The notes under the pieces were generated by a model. The model was given only the letters and a program-made list of their open reading frames with translations, had not been told where the DNA came from and searched no databases. Both the position numbers and the translations under genes were made by a program. A stretch of 16,855 nucleotides of DNA from Cytophagaceae bacterium (lineage in GTDB: Bacteria > Bacteroidota > Bacteroidia > Cytophagales > Spirosomataceae): the NCBI GenBank assembly GCA_947471105.1, contig CANIYB010000013.1, forward strand, positions 1-16,855, given 5' to 3'. Shown here in pieces: positions 14,467 through 16,855 of the stretch (the first letter of the stretch is position 1; each line of letters opens with the position of its first letter).

Positions 14467-14844
14467 ATGGCTCGTATTGCAGGGGTTGATATTCCCGACA
14501 AAAAAAGAGGAGAGATTGCATTAACTTATATTTTTGGTATAGGTCGCAGTACTGCTCAAAAGATCTTAACGAAAGCAGCTGTTTCTTATGACAAGAAAGC
14601 TGGTGAGTGGAATGATACGGAAGCAAGTGCTATCCGTGCAATCATCGCCGCTGAGTTTAAAACGGAGGGTCAGCTTAAGTCTGAAGTCCAATTAAACATC
14701 AAGCGTTTGATGGACATCGGTTGCTACCGTGGTTTGCGTCATCGTAAGGGACTTCCCGTTCGTGGCCAACGTACTAAAAACAACTCACGTACTCGTAAGG
14801 GACGTAGAAAAACAGTTGCTAACAAGAAAAAAGTAACTAAATAA
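14467..14844 (+). CDS. rpsM: 30S ribosomal protein S13
   Basis: Head protein that contacts L5 and P-site tRNA and forms intersubunit bridges B1a/B1b. The 125-aa protein has the helix-two-turn-helix region with FGIGRSTAQKIL (about 23-34), the signature CYRGLRHRKGLPVRGQRTKNN (about 86-106, cited in part) and a long basic C-terminal tail. It begins the part equivalent to the E. coli alpha operon, but its 44-nt upstream gap shows no S4-binding pseudoknot comparable to the E. coli one. Confidence 0.98.
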   Translation: MARIAGVDIPDKKRGEIALTYIFGIGRSTAQKILTKAAVSYDKKAGEWNDTEASAIRAIIAAEFKTEGQLKSEVQLNIKRLMDIGCYRGLRHRKGLPVRGQRTKNNSRTRKGRRKTVANKKKVTK

Positions 14845-14849
14845 TAATC

Positions 14850-14862
14850 GAGGTAAAACCTC
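14850..14862 (+). other. Intergenic hairpin before rpsK
   Basis: GAGGT pairs perfectly with ACCTC around a 3-nt AAA loop, 23 nt before the rpsK ATG. A run of five T occurs 8 nt later, too distant and short to make this a terminator. Confidence 0.35.
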
Positions 14863-14885
14863 ATCCCTTTTTGATTAATTAAATT

Positions 14886-15281
14886 ATGGCACAAGCAAAA
14901 AGAAAAGATAAAGCGAAGAAAAGAGTTGTTGTAGTTGAGCAAGTAGGCCAAGTACACATTAAAGCTTCCTTTAACAACATCATTATTTCCATTACCAATT
15001 CAGCGGGTCAAGTAATTTCTTGGGCTTCAGCAGGAAAGATGGGTTTCCGTGGATCTAAGAAAAACACTCCTTATGCAGCACAAATGGCTGCATCTAACTG
15101 CGCTGCAGTAGCTGTTGAGGCTGGAATGAAAAAAGCAGAGGTTTTTGTAAAAGGACCGGGTGCTGGACGTGAGTCTGCTATCCGTACCATCCAAAACTCA
15201 GGAATCGAAGTATCACTTATTCGTGATATTACTCCGATGCCTCACAATGGATGTCGTCCTCCAAAACGTCGTCGCGTTTAA
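14886..15281 (+). CDS. rpsK: 30S ribosomal protein S11
   Basis: Platform protein near the E-site mRNA. The 131-aa protein contains NNIIISITNSAGQVISWASAG and VFVKGPGAGRESAIR, and ends PHNGCRPPKRRRV. The Asn-Gly pair in HNGCRPPK corresponds to the isoaspartate-forming site described for E. coli S11. A terminator-like hairpin follows the gene. Confidence 0.98.
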   Translation: MAQAKRKDKAKKRVVVVEQVGQVHIKASFNNIIISITNSAGQVISWASAGKMGFRGSKKNTPYAAQMAASNCAAVAVEAGMKKAEVFVKGPGAGRESAIRTIQNSGIEVSLIRDITPMPHNGCRPPKRRRV

Positions 15282-15293
15282 AGATTATTTTGT

Positions 15294-15335
15294 GTGTTAG
15301 GTAATTAGTAATTATTTTCTCTAACACTTTTTTTT
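15294..15335 (+). terminator. Terminator-like hairpin between rpsK and rpsD
   Basis: GTGTTAG (15294-15300) pairs perfectly with CTAACAC (15321-15327), followed at once by eight T (15328-15335). The 20-nt loop is long for an intrinsic terminator, so it may act partially or conditionally. A second pairing, 15301-15309 with 15342-15350 (9 bp), starts in its loop and ends beyond it. The genes downstream (rpsD, rpoA) are essential, so it cannot be a full stop unless another promoter lies between; none with both consensus elements is visible. Confidence 0.55.
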
Positions 15336-15353
15336 CACTTAACTAATTACTTC

Positions 15354-15374
15354 ATTGGGCACAAGAGGCCTAAT
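15354..15374 (+). other. Hairpin before rpsD start
   Basis: ATTGGGC pairs with GCCTAAT (seven pairs, one G-U) around the loop ACAAGAG, ending 13 nt before the rpsD ATG. It belongs to the GGGC/GCCT-type start-proximal hairpins of this cluster. Confidence 0.45.
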
Positions 15375-15387
15375 GACTTTTAAAAAG

Positions 15388-15993
15388 ATGGCTAGATATA
15401 CAGGTCCAAAATCCAAGATTGCACGTCGATTCGGTGAAGCGATTCTTGGTCCGAGTAAAGCATTATCTCGTAAAAACTATGCTCCCGGAATGCACGGTAA
15501 AGGAAAACGATCAAAAGTTTCTGAATACGCGTTGCAATTGAAGGAGAAACAAAAAGTTAAATATACCTATGGTATTTTAGAGCGTCAGTTCGAAAATCTG
15601 TTCCACAAAGCTGCTGTTAAAGCGGGAATCACTGGTGAAAACTTGATTAAATTGTGTGAAGCAAGATTAGACAATGTAGTATATCGTTTAGGCATTGCTC
15701 CTACTCGCCGTGCTGCTCGCCAATTAGTTATTCACAAACATATTAATGTGGATGGCGAAGTGGTTAACGTCCCTTCATACTCTTTGCGTCCGGGCCAATT
15801 AATCGGTGTTCGTGAAAAGTCAAAATCTTTAGAGGTGGTTTCAGCTTCTTTAGATGGTCGTTCGCCAAAACGCTTTAACTGGTTAGAGTGGGATGGTGTA
15901 GACATGGTAGGTAAGTTTATCGCCCTTCCAGAAAGAGACCAGATTCCTGAAAACTTTAACGAGCAGGCAATCGTCGAATTGTACTCTAAGTAA
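15388..15993 (+). CDS. rpsD: 30S ribosomal protein S4
   Basis: Primary 16S rRNA-binding protein that nucleates 30S assembly, and in other bacteria the autogenous regulator of its own mRNA. The 201-aa form begins at the ATG at 15388 (MARYTGPKSKIARRFGEA); an upstream in-frame TTG at 15355 lies in a hairpin and is rejected. The N-terminal domain lacks a cysteine cluster. The S4 RNA-binding domain spans about 91-155 (ARLDNVVYRLGIAPTRRAAR, then VIHKHINVDG). The 106-nt gap before it is one of the longest inside the cluster and is highly structured. Confidence 0.97.
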   Translation: MARYTGPKSKIARRFGEAILGPSKALSRKNYAPGMHGKGKRSKVSEYALQLKEKQKVKYTYGILERQFENLFHKAAVKAGITGENLIKLCEARLDNVVYRLGIAPTRRAARQLVIHKHINVDGEVVNVPSYSLRPGQLIGVREKSKSLEVVSASLDGRSPKRFNWLEWDGVDMVGKFIALPERDQIPENFNEQAIVELYSK

Positions 15994-16065
15994 TCATTAA
16001 CGAATTATTAGAGATTTTAAATAGTACCAATAACGTTTTTTCAGTATCATTTTAAGCTACGAAAT

Positions 16066-16855
16066 ATGTCAATATTAGCATTCCAAATGCCCGAAAAAGT
16101 TGTAATGGAGAAAGCCGATGACTTTCACGGGTTATTTGAGTTCAAGCCACTCGAAAAAGGTTACGGTGTTACCATAGGTAACGCTCTTCGTAGAATTTTA
16201 CTTTCCTCACTGGAAGGCTACGCAATCACTAGTGTGAAAATATCAAGTGTTTTACATGAGTTTTCTGCTATCGAAGGTGTTCACGAAGATGTATCTGAAA
16301 TCATCTTGAATTTGAAAAAAATTCGCTTTAAGAAAGCACAAGAGATTTTAGAGAATAAGGTAACTCTTAAAGTAAAAGGCCAAACAGCCATTACTGCTGG
16401 AGATATCGCAAAATTTACTCCTTACTTTACTGTTTTAAATCCAGATTTAGTGATCTGCCATCTTGATTCTTCTAAAGAATTAGATATTGAGCTTTTCATT
16501 GAAAAAGGACGTGGTTATGTACCTGCAGATGAGCCTCGTGCAAACGAATTGCCTTTCGGTCACATAGCTATCGACGCAATTTATACGCCGATCAAAAATG
16601 TTAAATTTAGCATTGAGAACACGCGTGTAGAGCAAAAGACAGATTATGAGAAATTGGTTTTAGACATTGAAACAGATGGTTCTATCCATCCTGAAGATGC
16701 GCTAAAAGGTGCTGCTTACATTTTGATTCAACACTTTATGTTGTTCTCAGATCAGACAATGACTTTTGAAACTCCTAAGGCTGAAGAAGATAATGTAGTA
16801 GACGAGGAAATGCTTCACATGCGCAAGCTTTTGAAAACTTCTTTAGCTGACTTAG
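16066..16855 (+). CDS. rpoA: RNA polymerase alpha subunit, partial (3' end outside window)
   Basis: Alpha subunit whose dimer nucleates assembly of core RNA polymerase. The frame is open for 263 codons to the right edge, where it is cut. MSILAFQMPEKVVME opens the protein; GYGVTIGNALRRILLSSLEG (about 41-60) is the diagnostic dimerisation segment, and VEGV-type region FSAIEGVHEDVSEII follows. The N-terminal domain is complete; the C-terminal domain, which contacts promoters and regulators, is just beginning (MRKLLKTSLADL). The 72-nt gap after rpsD shows no convincing promoter or terminator. Confidence 0.97.
   Translation, partial: MSILAFQMPEKVVMEKADDFHGLFEFKPLEKGYGVTIGNALRRILLSSLEGYAITSVKISSVLHEFSAIEGVHEDVSEIILNLKKIRFKKAQEILENKVTLKVKGQTAITAGDIAKFTPYFTVLNPDLVICHLDSSKELDIELFIEKGRGYVPADEPRANELPFGHIAIDAIYTPIKNVKFSIENTRVEQKTDYEKLVLDIETDGSIHPEDALKGAAYILIQHFMLFSDQTMTFETPKAEEDNVVDEEMLHMRKLLKTSLADL

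Noticed and set aside
15286..15293. TTATTTTG-like sequence after rpsK as a promoter for rpsD.
   Set aside because: It misses the conserved A of TAnnTTTG and has no TTG at the right distance, so it is not a supported promoter.

Overview
The window is a stretch of an AT-rich bacterial chromosome (roughly 40% GC by eye) and almost certainly comes from a member of the Bacteroidota, probably the order Cytophagales; the genus is not determinable here. The support is: promoters of the Bacteroidota type (TTG, then about 19-20 nt, then TAnnTTTG); nearly no Shine-Dalgarno sequences, with A/T-rich start regions instead; Cys-poor zinc-independent S14 and L36; an L3 with GSIGACSFPG in place of the proteobacterial GSIGQN motif; and a gene order ending secY-map-infA-rpmJ-rpsM-rpsK-rpsD-rpoA.

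Layout. Positions 2-1941 hold two minus-strand genes, a pirin-family protein and a class II fructose-bisphosphate aldolase (fbaA), separated by a rho-independent terminator that serves fbaA. A divergent promoter region (about 2009-2130) follows, then a 350-nt gene-free leader (2131-2480) with strong potential to fold, ending in a terminator-like hairpin just before rplC. From 2481 to the right edge every gene is on the plus strand: the fused S10, spc and alpha ribosomal-protein clusters, 28 genes in the order rplC, rplD, rplW, rplB, rpsS, rplV, rpsC, rplP, rpmC, rpsQ, rplN, rplX, rplE, rpsN, rpsH, rplF, rplR, rpsE, rpmD, rplO, secY, map, infA, rpmJ, rpsM, rpsK, rpsD and rpoA (cut by the window edge). 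rpsJ, usually the first gene of this cluster, is absent; rplQ would be expected just past the right edge.

How it works together. The cluster makes ribosomal proteins of both subunits plus the translocon channel SecY, methionine aminopeptidase (nascent-chain N-terminal processing), initiation factor IF-1 and the RNA polymerase alpha subunit, so that ribosome, secretion and transcription capacity are produced from one region. The gene content is ordinary; the interest lies in the non-coding gaps. The same 19-nt hairpin-forming sequence stands about 13 nt before the start codons of exactly rplE (L5) and rplR (L18), the two 5S-rRNA-binding proteins of the cluster. The rplC leader can form a three-way junction, a terminator-like hairpin and a competing pairing. 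A terminator-like hairpin interleaved with a second 9-bp pairing (pseudoknot topology) lies before rpsD, the gene for S4. An internal promoter sits before rpsH. Many other gaps carry a small hairpin close to the next start codon. None of these has been tested; they are read from the sequence by eye.
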